Shown here: positions 1 to 11,479 of the stretch, piece by piece
Position numbering within the stretch: position 1 is the first letter of the stretch
Layout of the letters: the number at the start of each line of letters is the position of its first letter
NCBI GenBank assembly: GCA_022559845.1
Contig: JAHNEJ010001346.1
Location: forward strand, 211,354-275,353
Length of the DNA stretch: 64,000 bases
Origin: Amorphophallus konjac
Taxonomy: Eukaryota; Streptophyta; Magnoliopsida; Alismatales; Araceae
Direction: 5' to 3'
Position numbers and translations under genes: made by a program
Notes under the pieces: model-generated
What the model saw: the letters and a program-made list of their open reading frames with translations, nothing else
The model's database searches: none
Told to the model about the DNA's origin: nothing

Positions 1-896
1 ATGAACTGCCAGGTCGGGTCCGGGGGTCTAAAATTTGAAATACCAGTCGGATGGCCGTGCCGATCGTTCCAACACGACCGGGGAGATGAAAGTGACTTGT
101 CAGAATTGATGGAATCTAAATCGGATGCCCAGTTTGAGCTCGGCGCTCAAAGTTCATTTTGACAATACACTTAGTTTAAATGAACTTCCAGGTCGGGTCC
201 GGGGTTCTAAAACTTGAAATACCGGTCGGATGATTGTGCCGATTGTTCCAACACGACCGGGGAGATAAAATGACTTGTCAGAACTGACGGAATTCAAATC
301 GGATGCCCGGTTTGAGCTCGACGCTCAAAGTTTATTCTTAAAATACACTTAGTTTAAATGAACTGCCAGGTCGGGTCCGGGGGTCTAAAACTTGAAATAC
401 TGGTTGGATGGCCGTGCCGATCATTCCAACACGACCGGGGAGATGAAAGTGACTTGTCAGAACTGACGGAATTCAAATCGGATGCCCGGTTTGAGCGCGG
501 CGCTCAAAAGTGCATTCTCCAAATACACTTAGTTTAAATGAACTGCCAGGTCGGGTCCGGGAGTTTAAAACTTGAAATACCGGTCGAATGGCCGTGCCGA
601 ACGTTCCAACACGATCGGAGAGATGGAAGTGACTTTTCAGAACTGACGGAATCCAAATCGGATGCCCGGTTTGAGCTCGGCGCTCAAAAGTTCATTTTTA
701 AAATACACTTAGTTTAAATGAACTGCCAGGTCGGGTCCAAGGGTCTAAAACTTGAAATACTGGTCGGATGGCCGTGCCGATCGTTCCAACACGACCGGGG
801 AGATGAAAGTGACTTGTCAGAACTGACGGAATCCAAATCGGATGCCCAGTTTGAGCTCGGCGCTCAAAGTTCATTTTTAAAATACACTTAATTTAA
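1..896. repeat. Five tandem copies of a ~179-bp unit
   Basis: Units begin at 1, 180, 358, 538 and 718, each with atgaactnccaggtcgggtc and ending with ttagtttaaa. Copies differ by scattered substitutions and 1-2 bp indels. The array probably continues to the left of the window. It lies inside the CACTA element; a function is not evident. The unit length resembles satellite monomers, but only five copies are seen. Confidence 0.9.
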
Positions 897-1029
897 ATAC
901 TGTTTTAAGCTAGTAGTTGATCTATAAAATCTGAAGTTATCATTTTGATATGTTTGATTTCAATTTATGCTAATTTCTTCACACTAATTTTTTTATCTAT
1001 GAATGAATGTTATTATTTTTTTAATGTAG

Positions 1030-1107
1030 GGGGATCCTTCTGCGGGCGGCGACAGAGGAGATGAGCAGGGCAGGGAGGATATGGACGATGTACCGGATAT
1101 TTCTTGA
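1030..1107 (+). CDS. Possible last exon of CACTA transposase-region gene
   Basis: A T-rich tract followed by tag at 1027-1029 looks like a 3' splice site. The following frame encodes 25 residues rich in Gly, Asp and Glu, ending DDVPDIS and a TGA at 1105-1107. Acidic C-terminal tails just before the subterminal repeats are usual in plant En/Spm-like transposase genes. The upstream exons are not in the window, and the frame is short, so this is an inference from position and composition. Confidence 0.35.
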   Translation, partial: GDPSAGGDRGDEQGREDMDDVPDIS

Positions 1108-1156
1108 TGTTTGATGATATTCAGACGGATCAGCAGGGTTAATGTGTTTTTTTTAT

Positions 1157-1313
1157 GGTATTTATTTGATCAGCATGGTGTTGAATTTTTTTTTCGGTGG
1201 TGTTTATTTGATCAGCATGGTGTTGAGTTTTTTTTTTCGGTGGTGTTTATTCATTTGAACATCATGGTACGTTGATGTTGAGTTTTTTTTCGGTGGTGTT
1301 TATTTGATCAGCA
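1157..1313. repeat. Short tandem repeats (~43-52 bp, 3-4 copies)
   Basis: The unit contains tttatttgatcagcatggtg, then a T run and cggtggtg. It follows the presumed last exon and precedes the subterminal repeats. Confidence 0.7.
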
Positions 1314-1399
1314 GGTTCCCAATATTTTTTTCAACATGTTGAATTTCTTGATGTTTATGTATGATCCAACATGTTTTTTAGAATAATTTAAGATTTAAA

Positions 1400-2058
1400 A
1401 AAAACGTAGATTTCAGACGGATTTGCAGACGGTATTTACAATTCCGTCGTGATATCCGTTTGAAATACCGACGGAATTCCGACTACTTTTCGGACGGCAT
1501 ATTAAATTTCGGGATTAAGAGTTGGGCTTAATTTCGGACGGCATTTGCAGATCCGTCGTAATATCCGTTTGAAATACCGACGGAATTTCGACGACTTTTC
1601 GGACGGCATCTTAAATTTGGGACTAAGAGTTGGGCTTAATTTCGGACGGCATTTTCAGATCCGTCGTAATATCCGTTCGAAATACCGACGGAATTGCGAC
1701 GACTTTTTGGACGGCATCTTAAATTTCAGACTAAGAGTTGAGCTTAATTACAGACGGTTTTTACGACAGAACAGAAATCCGTCGTAAAATTCGTCTGAAA
1801 TACCGACGGAAAATTTCAGACGAAACATTTCTCGTATGATCTTCAGACGGAATTTGTGACTAAATTAATTCTGTCATATTTTCAGACGGAATTGCAGATG
1901 GAAAAATGAACTGTCACAAATTTGTGACTAAGAATTTCAGACGGTCGTGTTCCGTCTGAAATCTGTCGGAAATCCGTCACAAACGTGATTTGTGACAGAT
2001 TTTCAGACGGATCTGAGACGGATAATGGCCGTCTGAAATTCCACTTTTTTTGGTAGTG
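1400..2058. repeat. CACTA subterminal repeat region
   Basis: Many copies of cagacgg, ccgtctga, ccgtcgtaat and accgacgga in both orientations, ending at the terminal inverted repeat. In En/Spm-type elements such motifs bind the element-encoded TnpA-like protein. That role is family knowledge, not shown here. A longer direct repeat of about 100 bp (ttgggcttaatttcggacgg...) occurs three times between about 1510 and 1750. Confidence 0.8.
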
Positions 2059-4016
2059 AAAAGGCGATTAAAGGCTATGCCATAGCTGAACATCTTGCTC
2101 ACCACCCTCTCCCCACGTTTGACCCTGTTCAATCAGAGTTTCCAGATGAGGAACTAATGTCCATTACCCAATCAGATAATCCCATGAGGACATTATATTT
2201 TGATGGAGCTTTGAATTCCCAGGGGAGAGGTATTGGTATTGTCCTTCTGTCGCCCGAAGGCGTCACTATCCCAGAGGCATTTCAGCTCTCATTTCCAGTC
2301 ACCAATAATGTGGCTGAATACGAGGCTCTTCTAGCAGGTCTGAATCTTGCCTATTCCTTTTGGGTCACTGAATTGCGAGTCATAGGTGATAGTCAACTTA
2401 TTCTTCGCCAGGTGCTTACCAAATATCGCACACGCGATCCCAAGCTTAAGCCATATCAAGAGCTCACTGTTGCTTTTGCTAAACTGTTCACCAAGTTGGT
2501 CTTTGTCCATGTTCCTCGCAATCAGAACATTCTAGCCGACGCCCTTGCATCGTTGGCATCATCATTAAGGTTCCCTCTGGGTAGAAGGGCTCAATCTATT
2601 TCTATCCACAAACTTCACCTCCCTGCTATCCACAACCCTTCCTATTTAAAGGTTCAGGAGAAAATGTCAAAGATGGCCCAGGACGGAGAAGTTGTTGAGA
2701 AGAGGGAAATCATGTTGGTCGAATTGGAAGAAGAATTGGCTGATGAGGAGAAACCATAGTTCTATGAAATTGTCAAATATTGCAAAGACCAGTCCTACCC
2801 TGAAGAGGTAACATCAGAAGATAAGAGGGCCATAAGAAGAGTAGCCCAGAGGTACACACTTGTCGGAGGATTATTATACAAGAGAAGCCTCACTGGTGTT
2901 CTCCTGAGGTGTCTTGATGATGATGAGTCCTGGAAGTGTGTAGAGGAAGCACACTCAGGCGTGTGCTGTGGCCATGTGAACAGCCAAATGCTTGCTAAGA
3001 AGATCCTTCGGTAAGGCTTTTACTGGCCCACTATGGAGGAAGATTGCGCTATCTATGTCCGTAGGTGTGTCAAGTGTCAACTTCACGCCGATAAGATCCA
3101 TTCTCCATCTTCCTCTCTTCATCCAGTGTCTTCCCCATGGCCTTTCTCCATGTGGACATTCGACATCATTGGTCCTCTTGGTGATCCCAACTCCCTTACT
3201 AAATAAAAATCCTTCATTCTCACTGCAACGGAGTATTTCACCAAATGGACCGAAGCTGAAGCTTACGCGGAAATCAAAGCATCCACAGTCTGTAAGTTCA
3301 TTATGAAGAACGTCATCGCCAGGTTCGGCATTCCAAGAACTATCATCACCGATAATGGACCCCAATTCATTTCTCAGGATCTTCAGGATCTCTGCAAAAG
3401 GTATAAGATTGTATTGTATCATTTATCACCATATTATCCACAAGGCAATGGCCAAACAGAGGCCACTAATAAGACACTGATCAAAATCATAAAGAAGACT
3501 TGTGAGTCTAACAGGTTTGTAGATTGGCCAGAGAAGCTCATTGAGGCGCTATGGGCCTATCGCACTTCAATCCGAACCCTTACTGGGCAAACTCCGTTCG
3601 CCCTTACTTACGGGATGGAGGCGGTAGTTCCGTACGAGATTTTGGTTCCCTCTCTGAGAGTACAATTGGATAAGGACCTTCCCCTCGATGAACGTCGCGA
3701 TTCTCTCCTTGCCCAGTTGGAACTCTTAGACAAGAAGCGCCTGGCCGCTGCCGAGCATGCTCGTGTATACCAAGATAGACTCTCACGTTTTTATCAAAAA
3801 AAGGTTATTGAGAGAAAATTCAAGGTTGGTGAAATGGTAGTGAAAAGAATTTTTGTAAAACCTGGCGGGCCGCGTTCTAAGCTCCAACCCAATCGGGAAG
3901 GACCATATGTGGTTCAGGCTGTGCATCCTGACAATGCCTACAGGCTAGTCAATGCTGAGGGAGTCGAGTTATCCCACCCTTGGAATGGGCTTTATCTTAA
4001 AAAGTACTACCCTTAG
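2059..4016 (+). pseudogene. Element A: Tat-type gypsy pol 3' part (RNase H 2 and integrase), three nonsense codons
   Basis: One frame runs from 2061 to the natural stop at 4014-4016 with no frameshift. It aligns throughout with the intact pol of element B (46649-50476). It starts just after the first RNase H, then carries the archaeal-type second RNase H (FDGAL, AEYEALL, GDSQL, ADALA, about 2198-2560). Next come an integrase HHCC zinc finger (about 2950-3085) and the D,D,E core including TDNGPQF near 3350 and GNGQTEATNK near 3450. In-frame stops sit at 2757-2759 (TAG for Trp), 3012-3014 (TAA for Gln) and 3204-3206 (TAA for Gln), judged against element B. The 5' side is cut by the CACTA insertion. 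It cannot make a full Pol. Confidence 0.9.
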
Positions 4017-5813
4017 ATAGGTGTACATAGTGTCAAAAATTGAAAACAAAACAACAAAAAATAATGAAAACAACAAAAACAATAAAAGAAGAAAAGACCA
4101 AAAAAATAGAAAATTCAAAATGCTAATGTCTGGAGACCACCATGGAATCAAGTCATTGCATCTTACCCCCATGTCAAGATAGGGCCCATTAAGACTTGGT
4201 AGGTTCTGGGTCTTGCTTTGCCAGAACCGTGGAGATCCATGTCCGGCCAGTTCGGCCTATGCCCCCTCAAAAGAAGACAACATGCATGTACACATGTGTT
4301 CTATAAAAAAATCGGTAGCATCGCTTATGGTGGGGTCTCACCCAGAAGGTCTCCAGAAAGCTCAAATCTTTATTCTCTTCTTCTCGACCGAATGAGACAG
4401 CCAGCTCCCTTAAAACGCTGAGCATGGGAAACACAAACACAACCCCCCAGGGTAAGAGTAGGATCCAATTCCTCGAGCATGGATCAGAACATGAGAAGAG
4501 GGCAGTGTCCCCGCAGGCATACAAGAGAGATTTCACATTGTCAAAAGATTATGTCTCTCATAAAAATCTATCAAAAAATCAAAAAGAAGCAAAAAAATCA
4601 AAGTCAAAAGAAAGGCATGGTCGTAACCGTGCCTGATTCCACTAGATAAACCCCTTTGAATGAAAGTCAAATTCTACACAAAAGGGGCCATGAGATGTAA
4701 ATGCTCGAGATTTGGTCCGAAGTTACCCGAAAGGGAAGAGTTAAGTGCGCCCCTACTGGCTCGCCGGGTTAACGGTTTTGCCGGTCCTCTCAGGAGGTTT
4801 ACCCCCCTACATTCTTCCTTCTTCCTCTGAAGATGAAGGCTCAATGGAGTTTCTGAAGAGTGAAACCCGCCAAGGCCTGCGACCCTATTTTAACACACAC
4901 ATATGGTTATCTACTTTGAAAAGCAAAAGCTATCGCTGCGAAGGAGTCTCCGTGTTTTTGACCGGTCAAGACCCTTGTCTACCATCTTGATGTCTTCTTA
5001 TTTAACCTCGGGCTTAGACCAATGCAAGCGCGTCACCTATGGGTGCGACGGCGTTTGATTCCGGGTCAGCGTCGCGCGGTTGGTCATTTGGGTTCTAGGG
5101 TGTTCCATTATATATGATCTAGAGTTGTGAGGAAATAGACCCGGGTCGGGCAAATCATTTATCTCGAATACTTTTTGGGTGAATCCCTGTGGTCGGAAGC
5201 GACTGGGAGCCTAAGCATGGCATGACGGTATTGTCATCAGGATACTTAACCGGTGGGGTTATCATTCGAGGGGTCTAGAGGCCCAAATCAACTTAGATGT
5301 GCACTTAGGATACCTGAGAGGTTAGTAAGAAACCCATGTTCCCATGTAGGTTAGGTGCCATACAGGTGCTTACCAGGCGGTAGCAACAACAAAAAAATGA
5401 TAATAATTAAAACAACAAAAAAGAAAAAAATGTACACATATGCAAAAAAAAATGAGGAAAAATAAAACAACACAAAATGCAAGAAAAATAAAAACAAAAA
5501 AATTACATCTCGCATGATCGCATTTGTATGCAGCATTTCACTTTTAAATTTCGCTTGCATTCATGTGCTTGTGTGCCGCATTCATCATCATATCTTTATC
5601 TTACCTTTATTAATAAAGGCTTGCCCCTTGACTCGTTATCAAGGACAGTTCAAAACTATATTCGTTTGTTGAGCAAGGGGCAAGTCAGAGTAGAAATGCT
5701 AACTTGTTTGCTTAGATGTGTGCAGGGATTCGAGAGACCAGAAAGAAGCAGAGAATCAAACACAAAATAGTTTATTCCACTCCTAACCAAAAACAAACAA
5801 AAGAGAGTCTACA
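4017..5813. other. Element A spacer between integrase and antisense PMD gene
   Basis: No supported coding region. The stretch is A-rich near 4030-4110 and 5380-5500. It carries a perfect 8-bp inverted repeat GGTTCTGG/CCAGAACC (4202-4209, 4221-4228) and an 11-bp inverted repeat near 5620-5684, listed separately. It corresponds to 45047-46648 of element B, where sense gag-pol and the antisense gene also converge. Confidence 0.6.
5620..5684. promoter_or_regulatory. Hairpin between convergent pol and antisense gene (element A)
   Basis: CTTGCCCCTTG (5620-5630) and CAAGGGGCAAG (5674-5684) are perfect 11-bp complements. The left arm follows ttattaataaaggc. Element B has the equivalent sequence, with accccttg/caaggggt arms, at 45567-45624 at the matching place. 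Conservation between otherwise divergent spacers suggests a function in 3' end formation or RNA structure, which is inference. Confidence 0.55.
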
Positions 5814-8433
5814 TTAGGTTCCACCCTCTTTCTCCACATTACTCGTCTTGTCGTTTTCTGGGCAAGAAACTCTAGAGGGTGTTCCCAAGCCGTGAGAAGC
5901 GGTATTCCTACCGCTCTGTGATCCTCTTTCTATCTCCACTCCCCGGCGTCGATCTGCGGGGGCAGCAAGGAAGCTACTAACGCGAAAGTCATACTCTCGT
6001 GCTCTTCGGTAGCGTTCCTCGCCATCCTTCAACCATTGCTCGACGAGACGGAGACTGGTTCTCAATTCGAATAGTTGGGCCTCCAGGGCCCTCTTCTCCT
6101 CTTTCTCGGCCAATCTCTTGGCCTTCTCTCTTTCCCTGTCCTTTTCCCTCTCAGCACGTTCTCTCGCTCTGTCTTCTCTCTCCAGCTAAAGGGTGATCCT
6201 TAGCTCTACAGCGTCCCTAGAAGAGTCATCACATGGACGACGCCGCAATTCCTCTTCCAGCTCGGCTATTCTAGCTTCCTTCTGGGTGGCATGCGTGAGT
6301 CCCTCCTGTGTTTCTTTCTCCTGCCATACATATCATCCCAGGCATATGGCAATGCTTGAATAATGGATATCAAATGGTGAGACTCTCACATGTGTAGAAA
6401 GCATCCCTTCTACCTCTGCAGCCCGCTGTGTGACATGAGCAAGCTGCTCGTGGAGTAGATCCAACTCTAAAGTAGGAATCCATAGACTGGAAGAAACGCC
6501 GTCTGCCCCCATCGCCGATGAAACTGCATCGAGCTGGGCACGCTGCGACACATATGAGGTGACATTTAAGTGGTTAGCGCCATGAATCTTAAATCATACC
6601 AGGAGCATGTACATACACACTTACTGATGAACCCAGAGTCGCTCGGGTGTCATTCAACTCTTGCTCCGTGTCTGTCAAATGAGCTCGTAAGTTCGTTATT
6701 ATGGTGTCACGGGCATCTTACAGTTATGGCTTATGAGGTCACAAAAAATTAAAAAAATAGAGAAAAATGGTAAAAGATAAAAAAAATGGTTTCTTTTTAC
6801 TTTACCTCCATAAGCCCCCTAGGCTGGAGCCTCTCTGCATACATTGCCCTATAGAGGCGTAGGTAATCCTCACTATCTTATGCCTGTGATTCCACGAGCG
6901 TGCCTCCCCGTTGCCAATCTTCATATTGTTCGGGGAAGCGCACCCTCCAATCAACGCAGGTTACTGGCCCGTGCGTCTTCTTTCCGACGCTGGGTGATGT
7001 GGTCATATCCACCTATTCCTGGGCAAACCCTAGGGTCCTCATGGTTAATCGCAGCCTGAGGGGCTCGATCTCATTCAAGCAATGGAGCCAGAGGTCTCGC
7101 CCAAATCGGGCACGGCTTCCAATTACCCACGGTTGGTCGACATCGATCATGTTCGAGAAAGGCCTCCAGCTCACTTTTGATGGGTTGTACATATCTTCTT
7201 AGTTAGTCAAAAATACAAAAAAATGATAAAAAATGAATAACAAAAAAAGGAAAAAAGTATCCTACCATCGTTGTAGGGAACTCTTGCAGCTCCCGTCTCA
7301 ATACCATCAGTTGGTAGGATAGAGGTGCTGTGCTCATGATGGGTTGCCACCGCCTAGCCAACGGGATCATCACTGGCCGCCAGTGTCGAGCTCCCCCCAT
7401 TGGAAGGTAATAGTAGCTCCATAGCTATACCATCATGTGTCATTGACATCAACAAATAAAAAAAAAGTATAAAACAAAAATAACAAAAAATAATCTTTTA
7501 CCTGGATGAAGTGCGTAAACCCACTTATTGTCACCTCCCGGTCTGTCCTTTGGGATAGACCTGTAAATAGATGTGCCAGCACGGCAGCTCCACAGGCATA
7601 TTGTCCTACTCTCTCTAAGTCCACGAGCAGCTCCAGGAAGCGACAGTGTATGTTATCTCCCTTGGAGCCCAGTAGTAACTTGCCCAACAGGAAGAGGAGA
7701 AATCTCCTCAGATCCATGTTGGTCCTCTCCCAGTTGCTGGCATCTGCGCAGTATACAGCACGGGCACCTCTTTCTGCCCTTTCCATGAATTCCTCCAGGG
7801 ACTCGTCATTACGCGGACGAATGTCAGTAAGCCTTAACGCCTCCATGATAGATGCCCTGGCTACTGACCTGTTCTTTCTACCATCTAGGTCCAGCCCTAA
7901 CAGCTTCTGGGCACCTTCTCGATAGTCCGCGTAGGTGACGCCAGTCACTGCCTCGCCATCCACTTTGAGGCCCGTGATTCGGACCACATCTTCTAGGCTG
8001 GGAACCATGTGCCCCCAAGGCATCAAGAACGCTCGACTCACCGGGTCCCATCTTTCACGCAGTGCTTGAATCAGGGCAAGGTCGAGCTTGATCGGCTCTA
8101 TTCTGAGGAAGGCCCCAAACCCCATCACGTCTAATCTCGCCTTATGGAAGGCCAGGAGACCCTGATACGCGGGCACTACCAGCTCCCATGAGATGTGCGA
8201 TCTCATCATGCTCTGCACATACACAAGAAGTGAGAAATGGGAGCTTTATAAAGGAAGAAAAGAGAAGAAAGGACGAAGGAAAGAACAAAGGATCCACGCA
8301 CGAGCTGTGATCGGATCCTCTCACTAAGTTGCCCTTCGACTTCTGAGAGTCTCATGGAGCTGCTACCAGATCTGCTCCTCTTCGAAGAGCGGGAAGACTC
8401 ACCCTCTACTCTGAAACTAGATTCACCTTCCAT
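5814..8433 (-). pseudogene. Element A antisense plant mobile domain (PMD) gene, decayed
   Basis: This gene is antisense to element A and has the same exon plan as the element B gene at 39598-42684. Exon 1 (8433 down to about 8299) starts MEGESSFRVEG and ends before a GTGCGT donor. Exon 2 (8212-7502, 237 codons) follows a tgtgcag acceptor and holds the PMD core, with RERWDPVSRAF, PWGHMVPSLEDV and ITGLKV. Exon 3 (7424-7266, 53 codons) starts LWSYYYLP. Exon 4 (about 7190-6790) aligns with WRP...QPWV...GRDLWLHC but contains stops at 7013-7015 (TAG) and 6878-6880 (TAA), and has no clean acceptor. Coiled-coil-like C-terminal exons follow, around 6550-6350 and 6113-5814. PMD proteins related to MAIN/MAIL1 act in the nucleus, but the role of transposon copies is unknown. 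The stops make this a pseudogene. Confidence 0.75.
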
Positions 8434-10907
8434 CCTGAAAAATGAGTAACACTCACTACCTCCCCCTTTCTACAAACTTTCACTCTTCAAATTAGCTCTC
8501 ACGACTTTGGTACTTCCAAGTCGACCAAAAGGGGAGGTATTTATAGGATTGGAAGGAAGGTGATCTGGATCTATCACCATCACCTCTAGCAACGGCCCTT
8601 ACAACAAGTCACCCTCCCTTTACTTTTGCGGCCACTCTACCATGTGATCGATTTCGAGGTGTGATTTGTTGACTTATCCTCCCTATTCAGTCTGAAGATT
8701 CTCCGTGTTCATTGCCCTGTTGCGACTACTTTTAGCGCAAACAAGGAAATGCGGGACGTTCGTGTGGGAAAAGAGCACTAGGGGGCCGATATTGTTGAAA
8801 TCTGATGGCAGATTCCATTTGAAAATCATGGCCATCGTAAGTCACCGCCTCATGTTTTAAGGAGACATCTCGTCGAGCATGTCATGTGGGAATCCATGTG
8901 GTAGAGAAGAGCCGTAGAGCAGAAGGAACGCATCAAGGGCAAGCAAGCTGTGTTCATACCAACCCATTCCACTCACACGTCTATATAAGCGTTTGTGCCC
9001 GTCATGAGGAGAGAGTGGTGGTACAAGCAACTTATCGAAACCCTCATCACCCTCTTGGTTACATCTCTTCTCTCTCCTAGGATGGAAGTCCCTAAGAAGC
9101 CTTCTATAGCTCAGTGATTCAGCAATCGCTTTGTCGCGCCACACGTTCCCACCTGCTCTTCAGCGGTGCTCCTCGCCGTCCTCATGCTTCTCTCGCGATC
9201 CCGATGGCCGCGAAGCTCTTAAAGCCGAGCCCGTTGGTTGAGCTGCCCTCTGCTCTGCCGATAGAGAATGTACCAGCCCCAGGAGCTCCTCTGCCGCGAG
9301 CTCCAACTCCCCTCCAATCCATAGAGCAAGTGATGTGTCTGGACGCTCTTTCTTTCAGAGCTCTATCTCTTGGGCCTCCTGTGCTGTTATGTCGTCGCCT
9401 TTCTCTCCATTGTCTCTTAGTTTATCTCTCTGGAGAGAAACTCTCAGCTCCAGAATGTCTTGGGGCAGCTCCTCGACGATGTGTCATCATCGCTCCTGCT
9501 CCAGCTCTGTCGTCCGGGCATCACGCTCTGATCGAGCGACACATTCCTTCTTTGCTCAGACCACAGGAGCTAGCAAGCCCTGAATCTCCACTACCTTCCA
9601 GCTCTAATTATCCACAAGGCTAGGAAAAGAGGGTTAAGTGCGTAGTTGAATTTCAAACTGAATCACACTCACCTGACTTGTGAGCTCATGCTCTCTCTCT
9701 TCGGCACAAGCCACTGTGCCGCGAAGTTGCTTCTGGAAACACATGACCTCCGAAAGAGGAGCTTAGGAACCAGAAAAGGCTCTGTCGACCATCCTTTGCC
9801 ACATGTTGGGCACCCTGAAAACGAGAGGAACAAGTGCCGAGTAATGATTGAACATTAGGAATCAAAACCAAAAAAAAAAAGAGAAAAAGAATAAAACAAA
9901 CAAAAAATGAGTTGCGACATGTGACTTGCTAGATAAACTCTGCTTTCTATGTTTCCCCTGCTTGTGTGAATTGTTGTGACTGATATTCTGTACATCTGAG
10001 TGTTTATTTCTTGTGAAATATTTCTGTTTACTGATGGATGCAGGTCAAAAAAAAATGAAAAAGAAGAAAACAAAAAGCAAGAAAAAAAAAGATAAGAAGA
10101 AAAGTGGATCATTACCTTCCCACATGTATCATCTCCGCATTGTGTCCTATATTGTATCTATACTATTAGAGCATGTCAAGGGTAGTATGTCTTGAATGAA
10201 TTTGGAGTTTGAGTTCAAACTCTGATAACTTCAAGAGAATTCGAAGCATACGGATAGGCCGTTAAGTTGTGCTAGAATTGGGAGGACGGTTCCGTTCGGC
10301 GTATCGATAAATGGGCCCCGGCTCATTACCGACTCATCGAATCGGTATCCTGACCCAGTCTCCACAGCTTAACCTTGGCCAGTTGATCTCACTGTGAGAA
10401 TCATTCACTTAAGTCGATTGAGTAAGCCACTGTGTTGAAATACTCTGAAATGTGAGATATTCCATTCCGAGTCGAGTATTGAGTTTTTCCGAGATTGCCT
10501 TGGGCTGTTTCTCTGAAAGAAACCATTATTTTTATCTCCAGTTCATCTTTTTATTCCCCTCGGACCCACCTTGGCTGTAGCACTTCCACAATGGCTGGTA
10601 ACCGCTCCCCAATGGTGAAACCTGCAGGTTTATGACTCAGGTACTTTCGCACCATGAAGTTGGTCCTTTTAGTTGTTTGTGCCCCAGTGCACATTTTTTC
10701 ATTCCTTGTTTGTTATCATCCAAACAATAGTTGATTTCGGAGAGCCTTCTTCAAGGTTACTTCGGTAAAACTCGGGAAACATTCCCATCAGGAAAAGGAT
10801 GAAGGCGTGTCTCATCACACCTTGGCACCTACTTTTCACTTCACCCCATTTCATTCCATACATTTCATTCCATTCCATTACATGTCATGCCCGTACAAAG
10901 CAGATGC
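8434..10907. other. Element A region between antisense gene and 3' LTR
   Basis: Mostly without a supported gene. On the minus strand around 9830-9300 there are broken fragments with a splice-like acceptor (ttttcag at about 9817) and charged heptad-like stretches such as ACAEEREHELTSQ and ERDARTTELEQER, interrupted by stops. They resemble the coiled-coil tail of PMD-type genes and may be a second decayed antisense gene, as element B has two. 9860-10110 is A-rich, and 10200-10900 is unique non-coding sequence leading to the polypurine tract. Confidence 0.35.
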
Positions 10908-10921
10908 CAAGGCGGGGCAGC
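10908..10921 (+). promoter_or_regulatory. Polypurine tract of element A
   Basis: AAGGCGGGGCAGC immediately precedes TGTCGACACG. Element B has AAGGAGGGGCATC before TGTTGACACC at its own 3' LTR, read on the minus strand. The match defines the primer site for plus-strand DNA synthesis and hence the LTR start. Confidence 0.7.
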
Positions 10922-11424
10922 TGTCGACACGCTATTTTCACATTTTTCACGGGTAAATCTCATATTACATCACGATGCCCCAAAGTGGTTTATGCATTTG
11001 ACTTATGTAGGTGATTAATAATTTTTTGGGTCTTTATATATAAATAAATAAAAATTCAGAAAATGTCATAAAAAGTTATAAAAATTGAAAATGTTGTTAA
11101 AAAAATACCAAAAAAATAGAAAAAAGGTCATATAAAAATAATAATATATGTATATATATATAACATTGAGAAATAAAAAAAGGTGAGAAATAATAATACA
11201 AAAAAAATGAGGAAAACCCTATAAAATACAAACAAAAAAATTTAGAAAAAATGTTATAAAAAAATACAAAAAAAATCAGAAGAGGTTATAAAAATACAAA
11301 AAAACTAAGGAAAGGTTAAAAATAATAATAATAAACCAGGATATATATATACGTGAGGTTGTAACATATAAAGTGTTGTAAATATATATATGTGTAATAT
11401 ATAATATAAATATATACATAGTTG
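10922..11424 (+). mobile_element. Start of element A 3' LTR (right end not found)
   Basis: The LTR begins TGTCGACACGC directly after the polypurine tract. It soon becomes very A/T-rich, with aaaaatac/aaaatt runs from 11030 on. A matching TCGACA right end was not found, so the LTR may extend through the pyrimidine-rich DNA to about 14 kb, or be truncated. The 5' LTR is outside the window. Confidence 0.5.
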
Positions 11425-11426
11425 TA

Positions 11427-11470
<44 letters not shown>
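11425..11470. repeat. (TA)n microsatellite
   Basis: Nearly uninterrupted TA dinucleotides of about 46 bp. Confidence 0.9.
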
Positions 11471-11475
<5 letters not shown>

Positions 11476-11479
11476 GCTT

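Larger units (their letters stand above)
1..2058 (+). mobile_element. CACTA (En/Spm) DNA transposon, 3' part
   Basis: The right end, at 2041-2058, reads inward on the minus strand as CACTACCAAAAAAAGTGG, a classic CACTA terminal inverted repeat. The preceding 600 bp is packed with short direct and inverted copies of cagacgg/ccgtctga, the subterminal repeats expected for this superfamily. A probable last transposase exon (1030-1107) and two tandem-repeat blocks lie further in. The 5' end is outside the window, so total length and the 3-bp target duplication cannot be checked. Immediately after 2058 an integral gypsy pol reading frame resumes, so this copy interrupts a retrotransposon. Confidence 0.85.

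Noticed and set aside
1..896. Centromeric satellite
   Set aside because: The unit is near 180 bp, but only five copies are seen, and they sit inside a CACTA element.
9114..9623. 169-codon plus-strand frame
   Set aside because: Antisense to coiled-coil-like remnants; Leu/Ser/Pro-rich with no domain.
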